In this document: positions 7,942-17,718 of the stretch, in pieces | How positions within the stretch are numbered: the first letter of the stretch is position 1 | Layout: every line of letters starts with the position of its first letter | Origin: JAAZNO01 sp012798275 | Lineage (GTDB): Bacteria; Chloroflexota; Anaerolineae; B4-G1; SLSP01 | Length of the DNA: 64,000 nucleotides | Direction: 5' to 3' | Assembly (NCBI GenBank): GCA_035347995.1 | Contig: DAOPQD010000006.1 | Span: 1-64,000, forward strand | Program-made: the position numbers and the translations under genes | Notes under the pieces: model-generated | What the model was told of the DNA's origin: nothing | Databases searched by the model: none | Seen by the model: only the letters and a program-made list of their open reading frames with translations

Positions 7942-9468
7942 ATGCGCTACCCTCGAGCTGCCGGCATTCTGTTGCATCCAACGTCTCTGCCTGGCCCTTA
8001 TGGCATGGGTGGGATCGGTGAAGCGGCGTTTCAGTTCATAGATTTCCTTGTGGAAAGCGGGCAGACGCTGTGGCAAATCCTCCCCCTCGGCCCGACCGGT
8101 TATGGCGACTCCCCCTATCAATGTTTCTCGGCCCTCGCGGGCAATCCTTACCTGATCAACCTGGATTGGCTGGCCGCGGAGGGAGACCTCGATCCGGCAG
8201 ATCTGGCCGAGGCGCCGGCCTTCCCCGACGAGTGGGTGGACTACGGCCCGGTGATCTCCTTCAAGACGGCGCTGTTGCACCGCGCGGCGCGGCGTTTCCA
8301 GGAGCACGCTTCCCCGCAGCGCCGGGCGGATTTCGAGCAGTTCTGCGCTGAACAGGCCGACTGGCTGGAGGATTTCGCGCTCTTCATGGCGCTGAAGGAG
8401 TCTCACGGCGGGGCGGTCTGGAACACCTGGGAATGGGAACTCGCCTCGCGTCAGCCAGAGGCGCTGGCCTCCGGGCGCGAGCAGCTCGCCGAAGCCCTCC
8501 ATGCGCACCGCTATTTCCAATATTGCTTCGATCGCCAATGGGCGCGGGTCAAGCGCTACGCCAACGAACGGGGTCTCAAGATTATCGGGGACATCCCCAT
8601 CTTCGTCGCTTTCGACAGCGTGGACGTCTGGGCGCATCCCGAATACTTTATGCTGGATGAGGATCGCCTGCCCACGGTCGTCGCTGGCGTCCCGCCGGAT
8701 TACTTCAGCCCTACCGGCCAGCTGTGGGGTAATCCCATTTACAATTGGAAGGCGCTGGCGAAGGAGGGCTATGGCTGGTGGATCGAGCGCGTTAAGCAGA
8801 CGCTGCGCGCCGTGGACATTATCCGCTTCGACCATTTTCGGGGTTTCGAGGCCTACTGGGAAGTCCCGGCGGGCGAGCCGACCGCCATCAACGGCAAATG
8901 GAAGAAGGGCCCGGGGCTGAAGTTCTTCACCGCGCTCAAGGCCGCTCTGGGGGAGTTGCCCCTCATCGCCGAGGACCTGGGCTTCATCACCCCCGAAGTT
9001 GCCGCGCTGCGCCGGGCGCTGGATCTGCCGGGGATGAAGATCTTGCAATTCGCCTTCTCCACCGACGCTTCCAACGCCTATCTGCCGCACAACTACGAAC
9101 CTAACTACGCGGTGTATACCGGCACGCACGATAACGACACGACGATGGGCTGGTATTGGAAGGTGGGCAAGGAGGAGCGGCAGATGCTGCAGCAATATCT
9201 GGGGCCTGTCGGCGAACCGATGAATTGGGCGCTGATCCGGTTGGCGTATCAATCGGTGGCGGATCTGGCGATCGTGCCGCTGCAGGACGTGCTTGGCCTG
9301 GGCAGTGAGGCGCGTATGAACACCCCCGCCAAACCCTCCGGCAACTGGGCCTGGCGCTTCCGGATGGAGGCCTTGCAACCTGAACACAAGACCCGCCTGC
9401 GCACCCTGGCGCTCACCTACGGGCGCAAGGAACCCGAAGTCAAAAAGGCCATGCCTAGCTACATGTAG
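7942..9468 (+). CDS. malQ: 4-alpha-glucanotransferase (amylomaltase, GH77)
   Basis: The 508-residue cytoplasmic enzyme transfers alpha-1,4-glucan segments between maltodextrins. The N-terminus RAAGILLHPTSLPGPYG is the GH77 opening motif. The catalytic Asp lies in IRFDHFRGFE, the acid/base Glu in LIAEDLGFIT and the third carboxylate in GTHDNDT. Length fits the short bacterial/plant-type amylomaltase. The ATG at 7942 is preceded by AAGGAG at good spacing; an upstream in-frame start at 7888 lacks one. It stands alone between its own promoter and a terminator. Together with phosphoglucomutase (46748) it points to glycogen or maltodextrin use. Confidence 0.96.
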   Translation: MRYPRAAGILLHPTSLPGPYGMGGIGEAAFQFIDFLVESGQTLWQILPLGPTGYGDSPYQCFSALAGNPYLINLDWLAAEGDLDPADLAEAPAFPDEWVDYGPVISFKTALLHRAARRFQEHASPQRRADFEQFCAEQADWLEDFALFMALKESHGGAVWNTWEWELASRQPEALASGREQLAEALHAHRYFQYCFDRQWARVKRYANERGLKIIGDIPIFVAFDSVDVWAHPEYFMLDEDRLPTVVAGVPPDYFSPTGQLWGNPIYNWKALAKEGYGWWIERVKQTLRAVDIIRFDHFRGFEAYWEVPAGEPTAINGKWKKGPGLKFFTALKAALGELPLIAEDLGFITPEVAALRRALDLPGMKILQFAFSTDASNAYLPHNYEPNYAVYTGTHDNDTTMGWYWKVGKEERQMLQQYLGPVGEPMNWALIRLAYQSVADLAIVPLQDVLGLGSEARMNTPAKPSGNWAWRFRMEALQPEHKTRLRTLALTYGRKEPEVKKAMPSYM

Positions 9469-9498
9469 GGAACTGAGCTCTCTATTTCAAACCCACGC

Positions 9499-9537
9499 AG
9501 GGGCGGCAGCAACCGTGATTGCTGCCGCCCCTTTGAT
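9499..9537. terminator. Bidirectional terminator between malQ and the transglycosylase gene
   Basis: A perfect 12-bp stem AGGGGCGGCAGC / GCTGCCGCCCCT with a 10-nt loop is followed by TTTGATT on the plus strand. It lies between two convergent genes. Confidence 0.75.
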
Positions 9538-9565
9538 TGGCCTCTTTTCAGCGCCGGGCTGGCGG

Positions 9566-12001
9566 CTACGGCGCCGGCGCGTACAGCCAGCGGTACCACG
9601 CAAAATGTTGCACGATGCGGGTGACGTAAGTGCGGGTCTCCTCCAGGCTGATCAGCTCCACGAAGAGGTCACGATCGCCCCTCGCCGCTTCCCACCAACG
9701 GGCGGCGTTGCCCGGCCCGCCATTGTAAGCCGCGAGCGCGGGGTAGAGGTCCCCCTCGAAGCGCTCGCGCTGCTGCGCCAGATACCACGTGCCGAAGCGC
9801 ACGCTCACGATCGGGCGGTAGAGATCGGCGGTCTGATAGTCGGGAGGCCAGTTGAGCGCCGCGGCGATTTCCGCGCCCGTCGAGGGGATGACCTGCATCA
9901 GCCCGCGCGCCGCTGCCCATGAAGTCGCATAGCCCTCGAAGAGGCTTTCCTGCCGCAACAGGGCGTAGGTCGGCAAGAGCGGCAGCCCGAACTCCGCGGC
10001 GTCTGCAGCGACCAGCTCGCTGAAATAGGTAGGATAGATCAGGCAGCCCAGGAAGCGTGGCGCTTGTGTCAGATCGCCTGCCGGAGAGAGTTGCAAGACC
10101 GTGCTTGCGGCGGCGATGGAGGAGCGGTACAATCCCAACTCCTGGAAGATCAACGCCAGGTGATATTGCGCCAGCGCATCATCCCCATAGGCAGCGCGCA
10201 ACCCATCGAGCTCGGTCCGCGCCTCGTCGTAGCGCTCGGCCCGCAGCAGGAGCGCCCCCAGCTCCAGGCGGGGATCAGCCAGCAGCTCCGCCGGCGGGAC
10301 CCGGAGGACGGTGGGATCGGCGACTCCCAGCCAGGAGGCCAGCCATGGGAAGACGGCGTCCTGTTCGGCGGCCTCGCCGCAGGGGCGGGGATCTCCGGCG
10401 GGCGCCTCGAAGGGAGCGCGCCCGGCAAGCAGATCCGCCGCTCGCAAGCCGTAATAGCTCCATGGCGCCGACGCTGCCGTGCGGCTGAGGATTGCTGTGC
10501 CGGTCACGATTTCCCCGGCCTCGAGGGCCGTCTTGCCCAGCCAGAACTGTGCCGCCGGCGCCCGCTCGTCGGTGGGATACCAGCGCGTGAGTTCTTCCCA
10601 GGCCGCGGTCGCGCCGGGGCTGTCGCCGGCCTGATACCGCAGCAGCCCGGCGCGGAAACGGGCAGCCGGGGCGCCGTCGTCGTCGGGATACCGATCGGCG
10701 AGCTCCAGGTACGCGAGGGCCGCGGCTGGCAGGTCGCCGTCGCCCTCGAGCAACTGCGCCGCGCTCCACAGCGCTTCGGGCGCGCGGACATGATCGGGCA
10801 GGGACTCCGGCAGGGAGCGGTAGGCGGCGATGGCTTCGGGAAGCCGTCCCAGCGCGGCCAGCGCTCGCGCTTTGCCGATGACCGCGCTGCCCCAATAGGC
10901 GTCGTCGGGATGGGTGTCGAGCAGGATTTGGAATTCGTTGAGCGCCAGCTCGGGGCTGCCGGCCTCCAGGTATGCCATCCCGGCGAAGTAGTGCGCTTCG
11001 CCGGTGTGCGCTGCATCGGCGCGGACGTAGCGTCCCAGGGCCAGTACCGCAGCGGAATAGGATTGGGCGTAGTAGTTGATTTTTCCCCGCAGCAGCTCGT
11101 TGACGGGGACCTCGTTTTCCACCAGCCAGGCCAGCGCAGGATGGGAGAACGTGGCCTCTTCGGGGTAAGTGGTGATGAGATCGAGGTAGCGCCGCTGGGC
11201 CTCCGTGGCGTCGCCGAAGAGGCGCGCTGTTTCTGCCGCCTGATACATGATCCGCGCCCGGTACGCGGGGATGCGGGAGACGGCGAGGATGGCATCGTAG
11301 GTAGCCAGTGCTTCGGGATAGGCCTGCAGCGCGCTGTAGGTGAGCGCGCGTTTTTCCTGGAGGAAAACCTGCCGATCCAACGCCGTAGCGAGGTCGAGCG
11401 CGGCATCGTAGGCCGTGAGGGCTTCGGTGTAGACCCCGCCGGCGAAGAGCGCATCGCCGAGCCATGGGTAGATGTAGGGCGCGAGTAGGGGAGCGGCGGT
11501 CAGCGCGCTGCGATAGTAGGGCGCGGCGGCCAGCGGGTCGCCATTGGCCGCGAGCGCGTCGGCGAGGAACAGCTGCAATTCCGCCTGGCGGGGATCCGCT
11601 GGCGGAAGGGTCGCCGTCAGGTCGCGGAGCAGGGGCAGTCCCTCGGCGGCCCGTCCCTGCGCGATCAGCGTCTTGCCAAAGCCCACCGCGGCGCGCAAGG
11701 CGTCATCCTGTGGAATAGAGGAGAGCGGCAACAACTGCCCATAAGCGGCGGCAGCGGTCTCCCAATCTCCCACGCGGTAGGCCTCTTCTGCCTGACTCAG
11801 CAGGACGGCTGGCTCCGGGGTGGGGGTGGGCGAAGGTGTCGGCGAGGGTGTGGGGAAGGGCGTCGGCGTGAGCGTCGCCGTGAGGGAGGGCGACGGGGCC
11901 ATCGTGGCGGTCATGGGCGACGTTCCCGGTCCGCCGGCGGGGAGAAATGCGCTGCATCCTGCGAGCAGGAGCGCCATAAGCCAGAAAGAGAGACGTTTCA
12001 T
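9566..12001 (-). CDS. Lytic transglycosylase lipoprotein with long TPR region (Slt70-like)
   Basis: The 811-residue precursor has a lipoprotein signal peptide (MKRLSFWLMALLLAGC, lipobox LAGC with Cys16), a Thr/Pro-rich linker (about 25-70) and some 500 residues of TPR-like helical repeats. A C-terminal SLT domain (about 650-790) follows, with catalytic Glu in LLRQESLFEG, then GLMQV, YNGG and a tail RWLYAPAP. Such enzymes cleave the MurNAc-GlcNAc bond of peptidoglycan, producing anhydro ends. The arrangement matches Slt70, with an unusually long, repeat-rich superhelix. It is probably anchored on the outer face of the cytoplasmic membrane. The gene is monocistronic. Confidence 0.9.
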   Translation of the reverse strand: MKRLSFWLMALLLAGCSAFLPAGGPGTSPMTATMAPSPSLTATLTPTPFPTPSPTPSPTPTPEPAVLLSQAEEAYRVGDWETAAAAYGQLLPLSSIPQDDALRAAVGFGKTLIAQGRAAEGLPLLRDLTATLPPADPRQAELQLFLADALAANGDPLAAAPYYRSALTAAPLLAPYIYPWLGDALFAGGVYTEALTAYDAALDLATALDRQVFLQEKRALTYSALQAYPEALATYDAILAVSRIPAYRARIMYQAAETARLFGDATEAQRRYLDLITTYPEEATFSHPALAWLVENEVPVNELLRGKINYYAQSYSAAVLALGRYVRADAAHTGEAHYFAGMAYLEAGSPELALNEFQILLDTHPDDAYWGSAVIGKARALAALGRLPEAIAAYRSLPESLPDHVRAPEALWSAAQLLEGDGDLPAAALAYLELADRYPDDDGAPAARFRAGLLRYQAGDSPGATAAWEELTRWYPTDERAPAAQFWLGKTALEAGEIVTGTAILSRTAASAPWSYYGLRAADLLAGRAPFEAPAGDPRPCGEAAEQDAVFPWLASWLGVADPTVLRVPPAELLADPRLELGALLLRAERYDEARTELDGLRAAYGDDALAQYHLALIFQELGLYRSSIAAASTVLQLSPAGDLTQAPRFLGCLIYPTYFSELVAADAAEFGLPLLPTYALLRQESLFEGYATSWAAARGLMQVIPSTGAEIAAALNWPPDYQTADLYRPIVSVRFGTWYLAQQRERFEGDLYPALAAYNGGPGNAARWWEAARGDRDLFVELISLEETRTYVTRIVQHFAWYRWLYAPAP

Positions 12002-12226
12002 GCGTCCATTATCGAAGAAAGCGGGGGGGTGTCAACTTCTGCGGCAGGCGCTGTAAAGGAGGTCTCTCATGCCTGTGTCAGGGGGGGATTCCGTCCTCGC
12101 CGACCGCCGCGAGTGAGGATATTCATGTCAGCTGGTGCCCATTGGGCCCGGCTCTGGGGCAGGTGCTAGGCCAGCTCCAGCCGCTGATGAAGGGCCGCCT
12201 GGCGTTCATCCATCCGCTCGAAAAAC

Positions 12227-12255
12227 TTGACGCCTTTTGTCATTGGCCCTATAAT
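12227..12255 (+). promoter_or_regulatory. Promoter for the LysM gene
   Basis: TTGACG (12227-12232), a 17-bp spacer and TATAAT (12250-12255), a near-perfect sigma-70 promoter 41 bp before the start. Confidence 0.8.
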
Positions 12256-12296
12256 AAAAGTGGCGTTTCAATCTCAGCCGAAAGGAGTGGGGTCTC

Positions 12297-12497
12297 ATGA
12301 GCAAGAAGTACACGGTGAAGGCCGGCGACAGTCTGCGGAAGATTGCGAAGGAGCTGCTCGGCGATGCTGAGAAGTGGGAGGAGATCTATGCCGCCAATAA
12401 GGCGATCATCAAAGATCCGAACGTCATTCAGCCCGGGATGGAGCTGGAGATTCCAGAGGACAAGCCCAAAGTCAGTCTGATGGGCAAGACCAAATAA
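12297..12497 (+). CDS. Small free-standing LysM domain protein
   Basis: The 66-residue product is essentially one LysM domain (YTVKAGDSLRKIAKELLGD, then a helix, NPNVIQPGMELEIP-like end) plus a short basic tail. LysM domains bind GlcNAc-containing glycans such as peptidoglycan. There is no signal peptide or membrane segment, so as written it would be cytoplasmic, like the LysM unit of the BON-LysM protein family, unless exported by a non-classical route. AAGGAG precedes the ATG; the gene has its own strong promoter and a terminator-like hairpin, so it is probably well expressed as a single gene. Confidence 0.88.
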   Translation: MSKKYTVKAGDSLRKIAKELLGDAEKWEEIYAANKAIIKDPNVIQPGMELEIPEDKPKVSLMGKTK

Positions 12498-12514
12498 TCC
12501 GGCTGAAACTTTTG

Positions 12515-12549
12515 ACATCCGGCGAGGGGTTTTCTTTCGCCGGATGTCG
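12515..12549 (+). terminator. Terminator-like hairpin after the LysM gene
   Basis: An 11-bp stem ACATCCGGCGA / TCGCCGGATGT encloses an 11-nt, T-rich loop. The T-tract after the stem is weak (CGTTAT). Confidence 0.55.
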
Positions 12550-12552
12550 TTA

Positions 12553-12819
12553 TGGGGGACTTGCGCAGCCTGGCGGAGGAGGAATCCCCCGGACAGAAGC
12601 CGACTGTTAAGAATAACGTGGGCACGTGGGCGCGTGTGGCAGAGGCTGCGACAACTCTCTACTCACAGCTCACGGCTCCTTATTTCGAAGGGGCATTTGC
12701 TTTGCCTGGCTTTCATGCTAAAACTAAGCGCGTGAGCCGGTCGCCGACGGGATGTGATCGCTCGCCGCAGGTCGCGTTTGCCTGGATCCTAAATTCACAC
12801 AACGGGAGGTATCTCTGAC
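12553..12819. other. Intergenic stretch before the MFS gene
   Basis: About 270 bp with no gene I can support, no clear promoter and no recognisable structured RNA. Only GGGAGGT before the MFS start codon stands out. Confidence 0.5.
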
Positions 12820-14145
12820 ATGGAAAAACCGCGCCCCAAACTTGATTTTCAGAAGACGTTCCTCATCGGTTTCGGTTTCTTTGGCATCAGCGTCATGTGG
12901 AAGCTCTACAACGACTACGTGCCCATCTTCCTCCAGGCGGGCAATCCGCTCTTCGAGGGGACGACGAAGACCTCGGGCTTTGGACTCGGGCCGGGCCTCA
13001 CTGGCCTCATCATGACCCTGGACAACATCGTGGCCCTCTTCCTCCTGCCGCTCATCGGCCTCTGGAGCGACCGCATCTGGTCGCCGAAACTGGGGGGACG
13101 CCGCAAGCCCTTCATCGTCACGCTCGCGCCGATCTCGATAATCGCTTTCATCCTCATTCCCTTCATCGTGCGGATGATTCCCCCCGAGCTCAACGGCATG
13201 ACGGAGCAGCTGCGACAGCCGCTGGCGTTCTTCATCGTCGCTGTCGGCATCTTCATCACGACCATGGCCGGCTTCCGCACGCCGGTGATCTCGCTGATGC
13301 CCGATCTCACCCCCTCGCCGTTGCGAAGTCAGGCCAATGGCATCATCAACCTCATGGGGGGCCTGGGTGGCATCCTCATCACGCTGGTAGGGGCCTTCCT
13401 TTACAACGTAAGCATCACCTTGCCTTTCATCGTCAGCGGGGTGTTGATGGTGTTGGCGGTGCTGATGCTGATTTTCTTCGTCAAAGAGCCGCGACAGCTG
13501 GGCGAGGCTGGCGAGGCGCGCGAGGAGGAAGGGGCTTTCGATGCGCTCAAGGGCGTGCGCCGCATCTCTCCGGCGGCGCGGAAAAGCCTGCTCCTGCTGA
13601 TGCTTTCGATTTTCTTCTGGTTTGTGGGTTACAACGCCATCGAGACTTTCTTCACGTCTTACGGCGTCAACGTGTTGCACATCGCTGAGAACCAGGCGTC
13701 GCTGCTCTTCAGCATTTCCTTCATTGCCTTCGTTCTCTTCTCCATCCCCAGCGGCTACATCGCAGCGCGCATTGGCCGCAAACGCACCATCACGATAGGC
13801 CTGGGAGTCTTTGCCGGGCTGCTGCTCATGGGATTCCTCGTCCCCAACATGATCGTCATCGGCATCGCGCTGGCCCTGGGCGGCGTCGCCTGGAGCCTGG
13901 TGAATATCAACAGCCTGCCGATGGTCATTGACACGTCCGATAGCGACGCCAACATCGGCACCTTCACGGGATTGTATTATCTGGCTTCCCAGCTGGCGGC
14001 TATCGTCGGGCCGATTCTCAATGGGTATCTCATCGAGCATTTCAGGAACTACAACCTGGTCCTGCTGATGCCGGTGATTTTCTTCATCCTGGCGGCGTTC
14101 TCGATGCAGGGCGTCACGCGCGGGGAAGCGAAAGTCCACGCCTGA
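12820..14145 (+). CDS. MFS transporter, SLC45/GPH sugar-type
   Basis: The 441-residue protein has about 12 hydrophobic segments. The family motif appears as LIGLWSDRIWSPKLGGRRKPF after TM2 (the D-R-x-x-x-x-G-R-R/K signature), with a weaker repeat RIGRKRTI in the second half, and a cytoplasmic loop rich in Glu and Arg near residue 230-245. This fits the MFS_2/SLC45-like group that moves disaccharides or other glycosides with a cation; the substrate is not determinable here. GGGAGGT precedes the ATG. No sugar hydrolase is directly adjacent, but malQ and GH1 genes are in the window. Confidence 0.85.
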   Translation: MEKPRPKLDFQKTFLIGFGFFGISVMWKLYNDYVPIFLQAGNPLFEGTTKTSGFGLGPGLTGLIMTLDNIVALFLLPLIGLWSDRIWSPKLGGRRKPFIVTLAPISIIAFILIPFIVRMIPPELNGMTEQLRQPLAFFIVAVGIFITTMAGFRTPVISLMPDLTPSPLRSQANGIINLMGGLGGILITLVGAFLYNVSITLPFIVSGVLMVLAVLMLIFFVKEPRQLGEAGEAREEEGAFDALKGVRRISPAARKSLLLLMLSIFFWFVGYNAIETFFTSYGVNVLHIAENQASLLFSISFIAFVLFSIPSGYIAARIGRKRTITIGLGVFAGLLLMGFLVPNMIVIGIALALGGVAWSLVNINSLPMVIDTSDSDANIGTFTGLYYLASQLAAIVGPILNGYLIEHFRNYNLVLLMPVIFFILAAFSMQGVTRGEAKVHA

Positions 14146-14210
14146 TCACCCGCTCCTTTCCTTGCTTGGGGGCTTGGGGGAAGGGGTCGGTGAATTTTAT
14201 TGGCTTATGT

Positions 14211-14237
14211 CAGGCTGGGGAGTTCATCCCCAGCCTG
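14211..14237. terminator. Hairpin between convergent MFS and prmC genes
   Basis: A perfect 10-bp stem CAGGCTGGGG / CCCCAGCCTG with a 7-nt loop, followed by a T-rich stretch on the plus strand. The stem is also the core of the REP-like repeats at 45121 and 51820, so it may be a repeat doing a terminator's job. Confidence 0.55.
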
Positions 14238-14290
14238 TGCATTTTGAATTTTTCACGCCTCTGCGGCGAAAATCTTTTTGCGCCGTCATC

Positions 14291-15142
14291 TCATCTTCCC
14301 CGCACCCACAAGACGCGATCTTTGCCTGCCAGGTCCTGCAGGAGGCGGCATTCGGCGGCGGGAAAGGTCGCCCTGGCCAGCGCCAGCGCCGCGGCCCCCT
14401 GCTGCTCGCCGATCTCCATCAGTAGCATCCCGCCGGGGCGCAGGCTCGCGGGCGCCTGCGCCAGCAAGCGCTGCACGGCATCGAGTCCCTCTTCCCCACC
14501 GAGGAGCGCCAGGGCCGGCTCCCGGCGCACGGAGACCGGCAACGTCTCCCACTCGCTCTCGGCGACGTAGGGCGGATTGCTGACGATGAGGTCTACCGGC
14601 TCCGGCAGCGGCGCGAGCAGATCCCCTTCCAGGAAGCGGATGCGTTCGGCGACGCCGTGCCGCGCCGCGTTCAGCCGCGCGACCTCCAGTGCTGCTGCCG
14701 AGAGGTCCACCGCGTAACACCGCGCCTGCGGCAGGTGCCGGGCGAGCGTCACGATGATGCAGCCCGATCCCGTCCCCACATCGGCAATGCGGGGAGCGGG
14801 GCCGGCGTGCGCGAGCGCCGTTTCCACGAGCAATTCGGTCTCCGGGCGGGGGATGAGCACGGCCGGCGTGACGGTGAACTCGAGGCCGAAGAACTCGATG
14901 TGGCCGGTGATGTAGGGCAGCGGCTCCCCGGCGGCGCGACGCTGTACCCAGCTGCGGTAGGTCGTCGCCGCCATCGGGGGCAGGGGCGCGTCGAGGTGCG
15001 CCAGCAGCGTGGCGCGGTTGCAGCCGAGGAGCGCCGTCAGCAGCAGCTCGGCTTCGAGGCGCGGCTGTTCTGTGACGGGCGCGAGCTGTTCCGTGGCCCA
15101 TCGCCGCGCCGTCTCCAGGTCGCTCAGCGGCACCGTCTCCAT
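14291..15142 (-). CDS. prmC: Peptide chain release factor N5-glutamine methyltransferase
   Basis: The 283-residue enzyme methylates the GGQ glutamine of RF1/RF2 with S-adenosylmethionine. An N-terminal helical domain (residues 1-75) is followed by the Rossmann methyltransferase domain with LIPRPETELLVE, the SAM loop DVGTGSGCI, and the catalytic NPPY in DLIVSNPPYV. ATG at 15142 was chosen over an in-frame GTG at 15166: GGGAAG lies 10 nt before the ATG. A MITE-like element ends 36 nt upstream of this start and may have replaced the native promoter. prfA is not in the window. Confidence 0.93.
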   Translation of the reverse strand: METVPLSDLETARRWATEQLAPVTEQPRLEAELLLTALLGCNRATLLAHLDAPLPPMAATTYRSWVQRRAAGEPLPYITGHIEFFGLEFTVTPAVLIPRPETELLVETALAHAGPAPRIADVGTGSGCIIVTLARHLPQARCYAVDLSAAALEVARLNAARHGVAERIRFLEGDLLAPLPEPVDLIVSNPPYVAESEWETLPVSVRREPALALLGGEEGLDAVQRLLAQAPASLRPGGMLLMEIGEQQGAAALALARATFPAAECRLLQDLAGKDRVLWVRGR

Positions 15143-15178
15143 TTCTTTTATACTTCCCACGGTCACAATCTTTCATTA

Positions 15179-15501
15179 GTAACCGTTCAGCTACCAGCCA
15201 GGGAACGGCATAGATTTCCGGGTAATTGCTGGAAATTAAGAATTAAACTTGGTTATACGCATAATCTTTTACCTTCCCTGTCCCCTGGCTCCTTCCCCCC
15301 GCGCCGCGGGGGGAAGGAGAACTTTTTTTGTGGGGTTTTGCAGGCGGGCGCAGCCCGCCTGCAAAACCCTTTATTTTTTTCGCCCCCTCCCCAACGGCGC
15401 ACACGCTGTTGGGGAGGGGGCTGGGGAAGGGGAAAAAGCTTCCAAGTCACAAAAGTTCATCCATCGCTGTCTGGCTGCCTGGCGCCAGGCTAAACAGCTA
15501 C
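15179..15501 (+). mobile_element. MITE-like element, copy 1 (323 bp)
   Basis: It is bounded by imperfect terminal inverted repeats GTAACCGTTCAGCT and GGCTAAACAGCTAC (consensus GTAACTGTTCAGCC). Inside are three GC-rich hairpins: CCCCCCGCG.CGCGGGGGG, GCAGGCGGGC.GCCCGCCTGC and CCCCTCCCCAACGG..TTGGGGAGGGG, separated by T-runs. The same order occurs in the copies at 44773-45072 (inverted) and 49136-49445. It encodes no transposase, so it must be moved in trans if at all. No target duplication is evident at this copy. Confidence 0.75.
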
Positions 15502-15649
15502 GAGATTTGAAAGATTACGACCATGAACAGTATAGATTCTCAGGTCCCAAATTTGGCCCGGTGGGATTTTGTGGGGGCGTCAGCGAAAAACGCTTTCTGG
15601 CGCACACACGCCAGGCAATACGGGGCGCGATCCCCCGGCGCGGCGGGAA

Positions 15650-16546
15650 CTACCGCACGACGCCTGCGCGTCGCAGCTCTTCCAGCACCACGCGCTTGAG
15701 CGGCGTTGCCGTGCTCAGGCTGAGATAGCGTCCCCCGCGCGCGCTCACGGCCTGACGCAGGGCAGCCTGCCAGGCGGTGCGGCGCTCCTGGTACGCCGCG
15801 AGTGTCGCCCCATCCAGCGTCACATCACGGTGCGCGCCGCTTTCCACATCCACGAGGCGCAGCTCGCCCCGCAGCGTCGGCTCGAGCTCCTCCGGCGTGA
15901 GCAGGTGAAGCAGGACGATTTCATGCCCGCGCGCGGCGAGTGTCGCCGCGCCGGACTCCAGCCCCGCCGCGTCGTAGCCGTCGGTGAGGAGCAGGATCAG
16001 CGCGGGACGCGGCGCGCGGTCTGCCAGACGCGCTCCCAGGTCCCGCAGCGCCGGTCCGAGCGCTGTCGCGCCGGCGGGATTGAGGAAGGCGAGCCACTCG
16101 CGCCATTCGCTCAGCCATTCGCCGCCGGAATGCGGCCCCCAGAGCGGGACGGCGCTCTCCTGTTGCAGCCACATTCCCCGCAGCGCGTCGCCGCCGAGCA
16201 GGGCGATGCCGCCTAACGCCTCGGCGAGCGCGCGCGTCGCGGGCCAGCGGTCGCCCCAGCCCATCGAGGCGCTGCCGTCGAGGGCCACGATCACGGCGAG
16301 ATCGGCTTCTTCTTCATAGAGCCGCACGTAGGCGCGATCGGAGCGCGCGTAGAGGTTCCAATCCACGCGGCGGGGGTCGTCGCCGGGGGTGTAGTCCCGA
16401 AAATCGGCGAATTCCAGCCCGGCGCCGCGCCGCGCGGAGCGACGTTCCCCCCAGGTGCCCCAGCCCTTGCGCCCGTGAACCACGAAGCGCAGCCGCGAGA
16501 GCCAGGTGAGGTCAGTCTGGGGAGGAGAAGCCGGGGCAGGGATCAT
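15650..16546 (-). CDS. DUF58 / von Willebrand factor A-like protein
   Basis: The 298-residue protein carries the DUF58 hallmark: GRR-like region SARRGAGLEFADFRDYTPGDDPR followed by VDWN.YAR and RLYEEE, then a vWA fold with the metal-binding MIDAS sequence DGSASM (about residue 110). DUF58 proteins are usually encoded next to MoxR ATPases, exactly as here (16593-17573, upstream on the same strand), and are thought to act with them as chaperone-like assembly systems. No membrane segment is seen. The substrate of this system is unknown. Confidence 0.9.
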   Translation of the reverse strand: MIPAPASPPQTDLTWLSRLRFVVHGRKGWGTWGERRSARRGAGLEFADFRDYTPGDDPRRVDWNLYARSDRAYVRLYEEEADLAVIVALDGSASMGWGDRWPATRALAEALGGIALLGGDALRGMWLQQESAVPLWGPHSGGEWLSEWREWLAFLNPAGATALGPALRDLGARLADRAPRPALILLLTDGYDAAGLESGAATLAARGHEIVLLHLLTPEELEPTLRGELRLVDVESGAHRDVTLDGATLAAYQERRTAWQAALRQAVSARGGRYLSLSTATPLKRVVLEELRRAGVVR

Positions 16547-16592
16547 GTGGAATCACCGGTGAGGGGCGCGGTAGGACGGCACATCTCATCCC

Positions 16593-17573
<981 letters not shown>

Positions 17574-17586
17574 TTCACCTCCGCAA

Positions 17587-17618
17587 GCGATAAAGCGAAA
17601 AGGCGATAAAGCGAAAAG
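17587..17618. repeat. Tandem 16-bp repeat (2 copies), purine-rich dispersed family
   Basis: GCGATAAAGCGAAAAG occurs twice in tandem just upstream of the MoxR gene. Similar GCGAAAAAGCGAGAAAGCGA-type runs occur at 30629-30710, 32104-32215, 32475-32545 and 32704-32775. Confidence 0.75.
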
Positions 17619-17718
17619 GCGAATCACTTACGTTCGCACCTTTACACCTTCACACGTGGACGCCTTCACGCCTTATGGCGTCTCCGGTGGCAAGCTGGGG
17701 CCGGGGAGTGCGCTTCTC

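Noticed and set aside
10064..11488. A 474-codon open frame opposite the transglycosylase gene
   Set aside because: Antisense shadow; the transglycosylase has a lipobox and SLT motifs in the real frame.
12070..12117. AAAGGAGG followed by ATG and a 15-codon frame
   Set aside because: The site is a strong ribosome-binding match, but the frame is too short and has no neighbour or family; it could be a remnant or chance.
12166..12243. A 25-codon minus-strand frame starting MTKGVKFFERMDERQ
   Set aside because: It overlaps the LysM promoter, lacks a ribosome-binding site and is too short to judge.
15249..15728. Open frames within the MITE-like copies
   Set aside because: They run through hairpins and G/C tracts, differ between copies and have no conserved protein.
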